From positions 124,001 through 188,000 of the forward strand of contig MU128969.1 of assembly GCA_014904985.1 (NCBI GenBank): a stretch of DNA of 64,000 bases, in the 5' to 3' direction. The translations under genes were made by a program, and so were the position numbers. The first letter of the stretch is position 1, and every line of letters starts with the position of its first letter. The notes below the pieces were generated by a model. It worked only from the letters and a program-made list of their open reading frames with translations. It ran no database searches and was not told where the DNA came from. The stretch comes from Hydnum rufescens UP504. Lineage: Eukaryota > Basidiomycota > Agaricomycetes > Cantharellales > Hydnaceae. Below are positions 33,246 through 44,926 of this stretch, piece after piece.

Positions 33246-33406
33246 GCATATGGCTAGACGATTGGAGAAGCCCTCATCCTTCAACAGCTTATCAAAGGCG
33301 GGTGAGATGAGGAGTTCCAGAAAATGGCTTGATATTTTCCTTTCCGGCGCTGCGTCCCAGAGGTCAAGATGGGGCAGCCGGAGCCGCCGCACGCAGCGTA
33401 CTCTGG

Positions 33407-33784
33407 TTAATTTCCACAGCGGTCACTCCCTTCCCCTCCATGTTCCGGACCTAGCATTAGAATAAGGTAGGATACAAGCTTGTATATAGGATCCGGACTA
33501 ACTTGGTCACTCTCCAAGAAATCTATTGGCGAGGCTATGATGCCAGCTATACCCGGTTCCATAATGAGTGGGCCGTATATTAGGGCGGATTTTCCGTCCC
33601 CCGTAGCTCTGAGAAAGAGCAGGCCTGTCCCATTTAGAATAGTACCGATGCCTCGTAGCGGCCCGTCGTCCAGATTATATCCCAGAGGGTCTCGAAGCTT
33701 ATCTTGGATGTCGGACAGACTTTCAGATGTTGTCCAGTCAACTCTAGTTCTTCTAGACCAGTCAAAAGGGAGCGTCTGGCTCAT
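33407..33784 (-). pseudogene. RecQ/DEAD-like helicase N-terminal fragment inside the TIR element
   Basis: This 125-codon frame reads VDWTTSESLSDIQDKL...LGYNLDDGPLRGI, then FLRATGDGKSALIYGPL (Walker A, GDGKS) and IAGIIASPIDFLESDQV, matching motifs 0, I and Ia of RecQ-type ATP-dependent helicases (compare the usual SPL-x-x-L-x-x-DQV). DEAD-box motif II and the C-terminal helicase domain are absent. About 125 of the 400 or more residues expected remain. Confidence 0.62.
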
Positions 33785-33949
33785 ATTGGGGTTGTTTACA
33801 GTGATTTACATGTAATCAAAGTAAATAAAGTCACTTGACCGCGCAGCAAGCCGGATAACTCCGAAATTGGGACCTAACAGTAAGCTTTTTGATCTGGAAG
33901 CAGACGTCACGCGGAGCGTGACGTCTGCCTAGGGAGACTAGGTATCGCC

Positions 33950-34550
33950 GGGTTCGCTCGTATTCATTTCTCTGTCCCCGCTTTCCCCATTGATGTAGAT
34001 TCCTTATATGGCACTTGTCTTGTGCGAGCTGAGCTTCCCGATTTTCTTTATAGCCTTCGTTCTCTGCTGTGTTCATTCTATCTTATAGATCATCTCTTAT
34101 AACACCGAAATCTCTGTTTGGACCAGCAGTCCTGTCAAACATGGTGGCCTGTTTGCGAGGTCTGTAAGAAGGCTTGGCTCACATCGACTTTCTAGGACCA
34201 TACATCCCCTAATTTGGGCCGATCCTGCTCCTCTTTATGTATTACACCCTCAAACTCTATACTTGAAGGCGCACCAGTTCTTCCATGGCCGCCAACTTAG
34301 GACCACCAGTTTTTCTTACTTCCCTTCTCTTCCAAGAATCCTTGAATCCCGCACCACGAACGCAGTCCTCCGGAAGTTCTATGTGTCCACCTGCTGTCCC
34401 TAACGAACTCCTCTATACTGTACAGGAGAGGGCCTTGCATTTGGGGATGAGTTGTACGTTTCCTTTACACATGTCATTTGGTGTGTTCGGGCCAAATGGT
34501 CACATTGTAGGTTGGATCTCGCCATCTTTCGATATTCCACCGCCATAACT
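33950..34550. other. Unit-specific DNA between the TIR element and the 3' block; TPR gene absent
   Basis: Where the other units carry the helical-domain/TPR gene, this unit has only about 600 bp of unmatched sequence. A + frame from 34285 (MAANLGPPVFLTSLL...VPNELLYTVQERALHLG) is open for 87 codons but is not recognised. At about 34550 the standard post-gene block begins. Confidence 0.4.
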
Positions 34551-36080
34551 TATTGCCGACTAGCTGCGTATTGGCCTGCTGCGAGGGCTGCCCATCTTCC
34601 CAGCATCTCCGTTAACGTTAAATCGACACACCTTCAGTTCGAATGACACCCAACGTCCCTATTATCTGCGAGGGGACTCGTTCGGCCGCGACACCGATGA
34701 GCTCGACGCTACCTGGTAGTTCGATTAAATATGGCATCCCGGGTTCTCCCCCGATACGCGCGGTAAAGAAGTGCTAAGGCGCTCACAATGGGGAATGGGG
34801 GTGCCGCTTCTGGAGCTCGACGGAGCATCTTTGGTCAAGACTCGACAACGCTTAGAGTGAGAATAGATAATGGACAGGGGGTATCAGGAAATGTTCCTAA
34901 TCCTGTTTAGGGCTGGTGCATTCGAAGGGAATCATCTAATGCAGTGCTCAAACAGGTGGGATTCAAAGGTTGGCAGTCGGGGTTTTTGATACAGTATGTA
35001 TGAATTGTCTGTCGCTTCTCCCCCCTTTATTGTCCAGGCGCCCGTGGGATGGCTCACCCCTGATTGCACTCCTCGACAATTTTCTTCTCTTTGGCTTTGA
35101 AATCTGCCAGGGCATCATTATACCGCTTACAGTACGGGCTACGTATGGGTTTGTAAGACCCGTTGAAGCTTCCTATTTGTCCATGCAAGTTGGGGGACAC
35201 TCTTAGAACATGTTTGGAAGTGGACGTTGGATTAGTCTAAGGGCTCTTCAAGTGGTGGATTAAAATGCCATGGCCAATTTATAGCTAACTAGGAAACGAA
35301 GAGTTGACTGGTACAACATGCTTGAATGGACACCACTATTTTCTAAACGCCCGACCGAAGTAGGTGACGCGGTATCTGGGCCCGGAAAACCCAACACAAC
35401 TTCCGGGAGTATTTGTATCAGGTCGCATCAGGTCGTGCTAGATATTAGTCGAACGCGGCGACGAAACAAACCCCGAGCTCCTCAAAACTTCCTGCGTCGT
35501 GCTATTTCTCACGTCTCCGATGCATCAGAATCCAGGGGCCTGCGTTCTGCACTGCTTTACAGGCCCATTTTTTTTATTGCCTAGATTCAGCTTCAAAATC
35601 AGCGAGCCGGGATACCGCCTAGCTTACTATAGGAGCAAAGGGGGGGGGTACTTGCGCCTTGAGAACAAAAGACTAGAGATGAACAATCGCGGTTGGAGAA
35701 AGTTTTGATTCCAGATCCATTGGGTTTACACTCTTCGATTCAGCGATGAACGTGCAGGAAACATAGCCACCTAGAAAGAAAAAAAAACCGTAAAAAATCT
35801 CGTTCAAGGACTTGTCGTAGATGTGAGCTCAAACTTGAGTGTTCAACCGTCACAAAAAAGTGGATATGGGCAAGGGAACTAGAATGAGGGGCAATTCTTA
35901 TGCTGATGTAAGGTATAATTATCAGCGCAAGCCATTAGTAACCGTCCATTGTTCGTTCGCTGTTTCGAGGCCATATATATCCCCGCGTCATCCACACTAC
36001 TTACTCTCCTAGCCCTTCATCAAACGACGATGGGAGGAGAGGCACTGGTGGCATCCCACTTCGCCACGCCGAAGGTGCCA
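34550..36080. repeat. Array unit 3' block without a TPR gene
   Basis: The standard post-gene block (CTTATTGCCGACTAGC, CCTACCTGGTAGTTCG, CTTCTCCCCCCTTTA and so on) starts directly after unmatched DNA. Toward its end a CCATATATATCCCCGCG stretch (about 35970) precedes a short ATGGGAGGAGAGG frame. From about 35700 the sequence becomes almost identical to 53430 onward. Confidence 0.65.
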
Positions 36081-36179
36081 ACATGAATTGCATGTCAATA
36101 CGGGACAACACCTCCCAAAAGCATACTACAACCTACACTGTGATTCGGAAGGCGAATGGCCATGCATCTGTGAGGCGGG

Positions 36180-36833
36180 CTTGTGATGACGTACGCGACG
36201 CGAGATGGCTGCCACCGCCCATGAGTCCACAGAGCGCGCGGCGTGTCGACCATCTCGTCGGTTTACAGAAGAGACTCCCCCATATCCAGTATGGTCAGGA
36301 AAACTGGTATAGGCGTGAGTGGCTGGGGAAAAACAATCTCGACTGGATTTCGTATGTGAGGGAGATGAGGGGCACCTCTGGGTCGCGAGTCATTCTGACG
36401 AGATGGAGAAGGATTGCCGGACAAAGAATGTATTGAAGAACGTAAAGAGCCAAATGAATTTCATACAGATGCGTGATGCAAACAAGGAGGGTGAAAACTG
36501 GGAGACGGAGATTGTGATGAAGGAGGATGGGGCGACAAACACGAGGATAAGGTGAGGGCAATAATAGGGGATAGAGGGACGGAATAGGGGGACGACAAAG
36601 CTGAATATGCCAGGGAATCCTTCGGGTCTGCAGTTCCTTGGGTCGCGAGTGACGTCAGAGTGTGTCCATTCATCTGTTACTAGGGGGAAAGCCGGGTCGG
36701 AGGGTGACGGCGACGAGGAAGAAGTATGACTTGTGACAGGAGCAGAAAACCTCACATCCTCAGATTGATAAGTGCAAGAGGTAGGGGCTGAACGGGCAAA
36801 GCCTTTTTCTGAGGACAAGAGCGCGCATCTCAC
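36180..36833 (-). other. Conserved Ser-rich minus-strand segment, copy 2
   Basis: Homologous to 21887-22640 and nearly identical to 53859-54567. Reading from 36833 leftward: SSEKGFARSAPTSCTYQSEDVRFSAPVTSHTSS and PSDPAFPLVTDEW. The frame then changes at a likely intron. Confidence 0.35.
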
Positions 36834-37309
36834 CTAGTTACGGGCTGTATACCACGTCGAAGCTCATGGGGTCCGTACTCGATGTTGGCGAAAGCATGGG
36901 GAAGACGCCATTCGTGAAGTTGAGCAATAGCAGGTTGGGGGATAGTGGTGCTTGAGGTGATATAATATAGACGGGATATGAAGAATGTTTCAGGAGGACT
37001 AGATGTAGACCACCAGTGGATAACCAGGAAATAGGGTATATATAGGTGATACCTGAAGGATTTTGAGGGTTCTGAGCATGAAATCAATCCAACGAGGAGA
37101 GTGATCGTGTACCTGGTAATCTCCCTGGTCGATGGCAGAGGACTGGGATACGGTGTCTTCTCGTGTGCTTCACAGTCAAGTCTAATGCGCGAACTGACAA
37201 GCAGTCAGTTCGTCCTCTAGTAACCAGAGTTCGCGGACTGACCCCGTAAACCCTCCATCCTCATCCAATTACACCACATATTCGCCGGACCGAAATTCGA
37301 CAGAATGCC

Positions 37310-38180
37310 CCCTGGTGGGGGCACTTTCATAGGCGGCCCAATACTTTCGTAAGGAAAAGAGAGCGCTAAAAACTATCAATCGACAGTGCATGTAAGAGCA
37401 GAAACCTCACCTCACGATTCGGGCCTTCCATATCTACCCCAGCTACAGGGAACACTTGTTTCTCCACCGTTTCTCCGCAGAAATTAATGCCGAGGCGTTT
37501 TGGAGTAGTCCCTGTTTTTCGGAGGGACGCCTTAATTGAACATATCTAAGGAGATGGAGAAAGGTGAAAAATAACCTTGCGCTCCATCGGCGCCGATCAC
37601 CCAGTCCACTTCCAAGGCTTCATTCTCGGAAAAACCGCGTTTGTCGTGTTTTAGAAGGTTCGTAGTCACCTTGTGAGCATCTTGTGTAAAGTCGACGAGT
37701 TCCGTCCCTAGTTTGACCGTAACACAGAGCCGACTAAGGTGAAAACGTAAGATTTCTTCCTAATGACAATTTTTCCGTCATACGCTCTCATTTGAGGGGG
37801 TTCGATAGAATTATCGAATATGTCTGTGACCAGCCCAAGGATCTTGAACAGCTTGAGAATCCTAGGCCGCAGTAGAGCATTGGGTTGGGGGGTCCAAGAC
37901 CAGGGAGCCAGGGAGGTCCATCGCGGTTACTTGGATTCCATTACCACGGACACCGATCTGATAATCCAAAGCCTCTTCTATAAGGCGAACGGGGATCACA
38001 TTCTTGCGTAGAACAAGGGCGGCGACGAGGCCGCCTGGATCATCCGCATCAGTGACAAATTAGCGTAGATTGGGTATTGGGGGGGACGTGCATGGCCCGG
38101 CGCCAACCTATACGGGAATCAGATTACGGTGCACCTTGGGTTTTCAGTGAGACGACCTACAATGAGTATGATGACAAGAT
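37310..38180 (-). pseudogene. FAD monooxygenase copy 4, N-terminal half only
   Basis: Contains the homologues of HLGINFWGET, DREVRFLLLHALSIDS, VTTNLL and AYDGKTVIRTW, but a segment near 37760 (the ILGQ...LRSHLSRLG part) is deleted. The whole C-terminal half is missing: the spacer of the preceding unit joins directly at about 37310. Confidence 0.65.
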
Positions 38181-38549
38181 ATGAAGGACACGTACACTAC
38201 GATATTCCTCCTCGTATACGATTAAGGCTGTGCCGTGTGCGCGTAGGAGTTGGTGTCGAGCCGACACCCTCCAACAATTCTGCAAGATCTTAGACTGCTG
38301 CAGTCCTGACAGGACTGCGTAAGCGTGTTACCAAAGTTCAACCACATTTCCAATCAAGGGCCCTTGTACAACTCATTCACAAGATCGGCCATCGAATGCT
38401 TGGCTCGACGATCCGCTGTGGATCCAGAAATGACATTTGGACATGCATGGCAGAACATGTCGCCAGAGGGGATAAGAACTGGGCAAAGTGCGCAAGGAAT
38501 AGCGATATAGATAGAGCTGCTTGTATCATTCTTGTATAAGAGTCCTATG

Positions 38550-39160
38550 TCCCCGACTCTGATATTTACATAAGAGGAGTGTTTTCGCGCTCGCGCCGCA
38601 TGCAGGAGGATGAAATGGGCGAAATCCAGGTCCGCCGAGCGACATGAGTAGCAGAAGACCCAGCCCGAGAGCTCGAACGCGAGTTCTCGACTTCCATAGA
38701 TCTTTTGAAATCTGATCGCCGTGAGGACGCACTGAAGGTAAATGGCGAAGACTGACCGCGTCCTGGAAGCAGACCGACCCCGAACTATTATGTCTAGGTC
38801 GTGTTCACTCTCGTGTTAACTTCTCTACCCATCTTTTAAAATTGGGCCACCATGGGGAAGCGATCAAGACAAATCCAGAGGGCGCGAATATTTACAGTAA
38901 TGTCCCCTGATTGAGCGACCGGGGAGAAGAGTATTCCATAGGCGTGGTAATTCTGGGAAATAGTCACGAGAGTGGCGAGATCAGAGATGAACCAGATACT
39001 CTATGCGGATTCGAGAGTAATAGGAATGAGAGACGGAATCGTGTGCATGACACATGTAGGGGACCTCCTTTAAGCCAAGTCCAAGTCAAGGATTCCAGCC
39101 TGAAACGCACAAGACCAATATGGCAGCGATACGGAGATATGGAGGCATCTACAGTATAGC
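38550..39160 (+). pseudogene. Older TPR-repeat remnant, copy 3
   Basis: Parallel to 31850-32460, with the same order of TPR fragments (GHHGEAIKTN-like near 38850) and the charged tail NERRNRVHDTCRGPP. Several frame changes occur. Confidence 0.5.
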
Positions 39161-39599
39161 CCCTTGAGGCACCGAAAGGAGCGAGTGAATATCATATAAG
39201 TTGACAGTGATCTGGGGGGGTGCTTCGTCGACCAGTCAAAGAGGGTAATTTTGAAAAACACTAATAAGAACGCTCGCAATGGAGTGCCATGATGATTGGG
39301 GACAGTGCTCATCAGAGTCAACCCTGGGGAAACGGAAGTCGTTTGGCACCGTCTAAAGCAGCTTCGGGTGAGGAAGCAAAGCTCGAGAACCTTCTTTCCT
39401 TCACCGCAGTCGCAGAGGCAGAGAGAGAGTAAGCTTGTGCTACCGTGGTAGCAACGTACTGTAGTAGCAAGGCCGTTCTGGCCCACAATACTGGAATAAG
39501 GAGACTCCAGCAACCAGACGGAACCCCAGAGACGAGGATTCGACGAATAGGGAAGGTGCGCCTTATTGTAAACTATTTGAAAAGAGAAAAGCTCCCGCC

Positions 39600-39932
39600 G
39601 AGATGAAATACCTGATTATGGTGGTCTCACGAACCAATGAAACGATTTTGGACGACCTGTACTAAGCGCCTGCGGAGCATCTGACAATCACGGCTTAAAG
39701 AGGGAAAACTTCATCCTGGGACTTGTCGATGGCTAAATCACGAGTACAACGCGTTGTCTATCACTGCGTCTGGGTGTGTAGCAACGATTTGGAGCTGTGC
39801 GGGCCCTCAAAGGATTTGAATACATCCCCAATGGGTAGGTGATGGTTCATTTAACTTGCCTCGCACCGCTTCGTGTCCCAGCGCCCCGTCTCGCCTCGCT
39901 CTCCTCGCTAGATCTCCAGTGCCCAACCCCTC
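39600..39932. promoter_or_regulatory. Conserved upstream region of TPR gene copy C
   Basis: The upstream block shared by all copies, with GATGGCTAAATCACG and AAAGGATTTGAATACATCC. The start codon follows at 39933. It is the likely promoter region of an intact copy. Confidence 0.5.
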
Positions 39933-42585
39933 ATGCCACCCAGAAGACTCTTCTCAAGGAGAGCACTCAGCACCCAATCGCCCTCAGGCCCATCCAATGA
40001 TTCCTCTCCTAAACAACCAACCACTTCCGCACATCCGGAGCCTCCCACCACGCCTCAGCCATCATATCCAGATTACCTCAATGGGAACGCCAGCCCAGGA
40101 TGGGATGCCGCTCTCGTTATGTCTTCCATAATCCATGATATGCCAGCTCTTCCACGCGCACTCTCTGGTCCCCTCACTCAAGTTTTCGACGTCGTAGCGG
40201 AGGTAATCGACGCAGTTAAAACCATGCGCGACGGAAGAGATGGATGCACACACCTCATAGTCCGGGTCACAAAGTTTCTTGAGAGCTTCGTGGGCGGGTT
40301 GAAGGGGAGGAACATCCCCGATAATACGGCAATCGCTGCAAGTTTGTTCATTTTAAGGCGGTATGCTTCCCAGTTTCCTCCCATAATCTCTACAGTGAAA
40401 TATATCTCTTTCGTCTATAGGAACCTGATGGCAATTCATGCTGACGCAAAGCGATGGTCCAGTTTGAATCTTTTGAGCCGCTACACCCAGCGTGATCAAA
40501 TTGTGACTGCGATATCGAGGCATGGAGAGAATCTGACAGATTGTTTCCACGCATTCCAAGTGAGTGTGTATTCAACAGGACCCCTCTCACTTCGCCACCA
40601 TGAGCTGATGTCATCATGAAGATCGTGACATCGATAACAGCATCCAACCCTGTGGACAGAGTAGGGACAATTGTGTCTCCGGGCCCATCAGTCCCAGAAA
40701 GACCCCTGTTAGCCTCTGAAAACGCACCGGTGAGTAACTTGGGGCTATCGACAAGTGAATGATATTAAATTCAATTTTTAGGCTTCGATTCTACTGGAAG
40801 GACTGCGTAACTTGCTCGAACATCCGGCAGGTCAGGCAGTCCTTGAGCAAATCGGCGTGGCTGTGCAAGGACGACTAGGGGAGATAGGCTTACGGGCGAC
40901 CTCGACACCATTGGGCTCCAGGTGATTGATGTCCTTGGTTCAATAGGGCAATAAGAGACTGATGAAGACGAAGCAGGGATGCGGGGATGACTGGACTGCG
41001 AACTCGCCATGATCGCCATGTTTCATACCTCACAAGCCAGATCTCAGAGCTTACGGCTGAAGTCCGTGGAGTCTTGCCACATATTTCAGTCCATACGGAT
41101 GTCGAAGCATGGGTTGTGAGATGGGAAACTCACCAGCAGCCGACTGGGGACCCGACACGCCAACTTCGTGAAACGGTTACGGCGACATTGGAGCTCCTGA
41201 ATGAGCTGCATGATGTCGGGGAGGTCAAGTTGGATTCGGCTACACTGGCGGGAAAGATGAATGATCTATCAGGGAATCTGCATGATCTGGGTCTTTGGAG
41301 CGAGGCGTTTGAGGTACAGACTACGGCAGTGGTACTATACCGCGCTGGAGGGCACAAATCATCCGTTTCTGGCGCTCTTGTTAACCTCTCCTTTCACCTT
41401 TCCGGATTGGGCCGCCATGAAGAGGCCCTGAAGGCAAATGAGGAAGCCTTGGGGATTTATCGCTTACTAGCCGCAGATCGCCCCAAGGCATTTGGTCCAG
41501 ATCTCGCTCATTCTCTTAACAACCTCTCCGTTGATCTTTCAAAATTTGGCCGCGATGAAGAGGCCCTCAAGGCAAATGAGGAAACCTTGAGCATTCATCG
41601 CTTGCTAGCTGCAGATTCCTCCGAAGTATTCCGCCCAGATCTTGCTCGTTCTCTTAGCAATCACTCCAGTTATCTTTCCAAATTTGGCCGCGATGAAGAA
41701 GCCCTCAATGCAAATGAGGAGGCCTTGGGCATTTATCGCTTGCTAGCCGCAGATCGCCCCGAAGTATTCCGCCCAGACCTTGCTCGTTCTCTTAGCAACC
41801 ACTCCAATGATCTTTCCAAATTTGGCCGCGATGAAGAGGCCCTCAATGCAAATGAGGAGGCCTTGGGCATTTATCGCTTGCTAACCACAGATCGCCCCGA
41901 AGTATTCCGCCCAGATCTCGCTCGTTCTCTTAGCAACCACTCCAATGATCTTTCGAAATTTGGCCGCCATGAAGAGGCCCTGAAGGCAATTGAGGAAGCT
42001 TTGAGCATCCGTCGCTTGCTAGCCGCAGATCGCCCCGAAGTATTCCGCCCAGATCTCGCTCGTTCTCTTCACATCCTCTCTGTTGATCTTTCGAAATTTG
42101 GCCGCGATGAAGAGGCCCTCAAGGCCAATGAGGAGGCCTTGGAGATTTGTCGCTCACTAGCCGCAGATCGACCCGAAGTATTCCGCCCAGATCTTGCTCG
42201 TTCTCTTAACAACCTCTCTGTTGATCTTTCAAAATTTGGCCGCAATGAAGAGGCCCTCAAGGCAAATGAGGAGGCCCTGAGCATTCGTCGCTTGCTAGCC
42301 ACAGATCGCCCCGAAGTGTTCCGCCCAGATCTTGCTGATTCTCTTAACAACCTCTCCGCTTATCTTTCAAAATTTGGCCGTGATGAAGAGGCCCTGAAGG
42401 CAAATGAGGAGGCCTTGGGAATTCGTCGCTTGCTATCCACAGATCGACCCAAAGTATTCCGCCCAGATCTTGCTCATTCTCTTAACAACCACTTCAATCG
42501 TCTTTCGAAACTCGGCCGCCATGAAGAGGCACTCAAAGCAAAGGAGGAGGCCTCAAGCATTCGTCGCTCACTAGTCACAGATTGA
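39933..42585 (+). CDS. MLKL/HeLo-like N-terminal domain + TPR-repeat protein, copy C (intact, 827 aa)
   Basis: Model join(39933..40559,40622..40729,40782..40921,40977..42585). All introns are GT-AG (62, 52 and 55 nt) and the frame is open throughout. Residues 1-50 are basic and disordered. Residues about 50-209 form a helical bundle (WDAALVMSSIIHDMPALPRAL, VVAEVIDAVKTMRDGRDGC, VTKFLESFVGGLKG, then ADAKRWSSLNLLSRY and QIVTAISRHGENLTDCFHAFQ). Its layout is that of MLKL_NTD/HeLo-like domains, which in fungi and plants precede cell-death receptors and can permeabilise membranes. A linker and one degenerate TPR follow, then 8 full and 1 partial 46-residue TPRs from about 41407, probably a protein- or ligand-binding superhelix. 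There is no NTPase, so it is not a classic NLR. A helical adaptor of other function remains possible. Confidence 0.8.
41407..42582 (+). repeat. 138 bp TPR-coding tandem repeat array, copy C
   Basis: 8 complete units plus a terminal partial unit. Units 3 and 4 are almost identical in protein and DNA (GRDEEALNANEEALGIYRLL). Confidence 0.92.
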
Positions 42586-42650
42586 CCCGTACTCCACCCA
42601 AATCTTGCTCATTCTCTTAACAACCTCTCCATTCATTTTTTGACATTTCA
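42583..42650 (+). other. Fossil TPR half-repeat after the shared TGA stop
   Basis: After the TGA at 42583-42585 the sequence still reads like a repeat (PVLHPNLAHSLNNLSIHF). The same TGA and trailing half-repeat occur in copies A, D and E, so the stop predates the duplications. CGA (Arg) to TGA is the simplest origin. Confidence 0.7.
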
Positions 42651-44230
42651 CTGCCATAACTTATTGCCGACTAGCTGCGCATTGGCCTGCTACGAGGGCT
42701 GCCATCTTCCCAGCATCTCTGTTAACGTTAAATCGACGATACGCCTTCAGTTCGAATGACACCAACGTCCCTAGTATCTGCGAGGGGACTCGTTCGGCCG
42801 CGACACTGATGAGGGTCGACCCTACCTGGTAGTTCGATTAAATATGGAGCCCCGAGTGTTCCCCCCCCCACACGCGCGGCAAAGCAGTGTTAAGGCGCTC
42901 AAAATGGGGAATGGGGGTGCCGCCAGGGCCTGACGAAGCATCCTTGGTCAAGACTCAACAACGCTTAGAGTGAGAATAGATAATGGGCAGGGAGTATCAG
43001 GGAATGTTCGCGATCCTGTTTAGGGCTGGTGGTTCGAAGGGAATTGACACCGTCTAAGCCAGCGCTCAATGAGATGCGATTCAAAGCTGGCAGTCGGGGT
43101 CTTTGCTGTAGTATGTATGAATCGTCTGTCGCTTCTCCTCCCTTTATTGTCCAGGCGCGCGTGGGATGACTCACCCCTGATTGCATTCGGCGACAATCTT
43201 CTTCTCTTTGGCTTTGAAATCCGCCACGGCATCACCATACCTCTTACAGTACGCGCTACGTATGGGTTTGTAAGACCCGTTGAAGCTTCCTCATTTGTCG
43301 ATACAAGTTGGGGGGGACACTCTCAAAACATGTTTGGAAGTGGATGTTGGATTAATCTAGGGGCTCTTTGAGTGGTGGATTAAGAGTGCCATGGTTGATT
43401 TATAGCTAACTAGGAAACGAAGGATTGACTGGTACAACATGCTTGAATGGACAATACCACTATTTTCTAAACACCCCACCAAAGTAGATGACACGGTATC
43501 TGGGCCCGTAAAACCCAACTTCCGGGTATTTGTATCAGGTCGTCCTAGAACGCGACGACGAAACAAACTCCAAGCTCCTCAAAACTGGCGTCGTGCTATT
43601 TCTCAAGTCTCCAATGCATCAGAATGCAGGGGCCCGCGTTCTGCACTGTTTACAGGCCCATGTTTTTTATTGCCTAAATTTAGTTTCAAAATCAGCGAGC
43701 CGGGATACCGCCTAGCTTACTGTAGGAGCAAGGGGGGGTACTCGCGCCTTGATATCAAAAGACGATAGATGAACAATCGCGGTTTGAGAAAGCTATGATT
43801 CCAGATCCATTGGGTTTACACTCTTCGATTCAGCGGTCAACGTGCAGGAAACATAACCACCTAGAAGAAAGAATAAAGGAGAAAAAAAAAACCGTAAAAA
43901 AAATCTCGTTCAAGGACCTGTCGTAGATGTAGCTCGGACTTGAGTGTTCAACCGTCACAAAAAGTGGATATCGGCAACGGGAACTAGAATAAGAGTGGTA
44001 ATTCTTGTCCCGATGGATGGTATAATGATCAGCGCAAGCCATTAGTAACCGTCCATTGTTCGTTCGTTGTCTCGAGGCCATATATATTCCTGCGTCATCC
44101 ACACCGCTTAGTCTCCTGGCCCTTCGTCAACCGACGATGGGAGGAGAGGCCTGGAGGCACCCCACTTCTTCGCCACGCCGAGAGTGCTATATGAATTGCA
44201 TTTCAGTACCCCGTCAATATCTCCCCAAAG
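42650..44230. repeat. Array unit 3' block after copy C
   Basis: Standard post-gene block. A CCATATATATTCC stretch (about 44080) and ATGGGAGGAGAGG (about 44137) correspond to 35970 and 36030, but the short frame after that ATG is not conserved. Confidence 0.65.
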
Positions 44231-44239
44231 CACACCGCA

Positions 44240-44926
44240 ACATACACTGAGATTCGAAAGGCGAATAGTCATCTGTGAGCTGGACGTGTTATGACGTACG
44301 CAAGATGCCTGCCCCCACCCATGAGTCTGCAGAGCGTGCTGAGTGTCCATTATCTCGTCGGTTTACAGAAGAGACTTCCCCATATCCATTATGGTCAGAA
44401 AGACTGGTAGGCACGAGTGGCTGGGGCAAAACAATCTCGAGTGTATTTCGTATGTGAGGGAGATGACCTCTGGGCCGGAAGGCATTCTGACGAGATGGAG
44501 AAGGATTGCTGGACGAAGAATGTATCGCAGAACGCAGAGACGGGACATGTGAATTTCGTACAGATGCGTGATGCAAACGAGGGGGGCGAAGGCTGAGGGA
44601 CGGAGACTGATGAAGGAGGATGGGGCGACAAAGACGAGTGATGATAAGGCGAGGGCGATAATACGGGATAGAGTGACGATGAAGCCGAATACTTGGGAAT
44701 CCTTCGGGTCTGCAGTTCCTTCGGTCGCGAGTGACGTCGGAGTCTGGGTCCGTTCATGTGCTACTAGGGGGAAAGCCGAGTCGGACGGTGAAGGGGACGA
44801 GGAACTTGAAGAAGCATAACTTGTAACAGGGGCCGAAAACCTGACGTCCTCAGATTGAGAAGTGCAAGAGGTAGGAGCCGGAGGGGGAAAGCCTTTTTCT
44901 GAGCACAAGACCACACATCTCACCAA
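44240..44926 (-). other. Conserved Ser-rich minus-strand segment, copy 3
   Basis: The longest uninterrupted version: 187 codons from 44926 (MVRCVVLCSEKGFPPPAPTS...). A second frame (44576-44289) holds the conserved GYGEVSSVNRRDNGHSARSADSWVG. The shift between the frames is consistent with an intron. Family unknown. Confidence 0.38.

Larger units (their letters stand above)
32901..33941. mobile_element. 1.04 kb TIR element with palindromic ends, carrying convergent gene remnants
   Basis: The ends CTAGTCTCCC(C/T)AGGCAGACG are inverted repeats, each containing a GACGTCACGC...GCGTGACGTC palindrome. Inverted similarity continues inward to CTTACTGTTAGGTCCC. The duplication GTATCGC is at 32894-32900 and 33942-33948; because of the end sequence a 5-7 bp duplication is possible. 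Inside are a 59-codon + strand frame followed by decayed continuation, and a minus-strand helicase-like fragment, pointing toward each other. No transposase is recognised, so it is probably a deletion derivative of a larger element or one that captured gene fragments. Confidence 0.78.

Noticed and set aside
32901..33941. Helitron, because of the helicase fragment
   Set aside because: The element has TIRs and a target duplication, and the motif is RecQ-like, not Pif1/Rep; Helitrons lack both TIRs and duplications.
36034..36084. Short upstream peptide starting ATGGGAGGAGAGG after a TATATA stretch
   Set aside because: The frame is not kept in the homologous positions at 44137 and 60780, so it is not a conserved small ORF.
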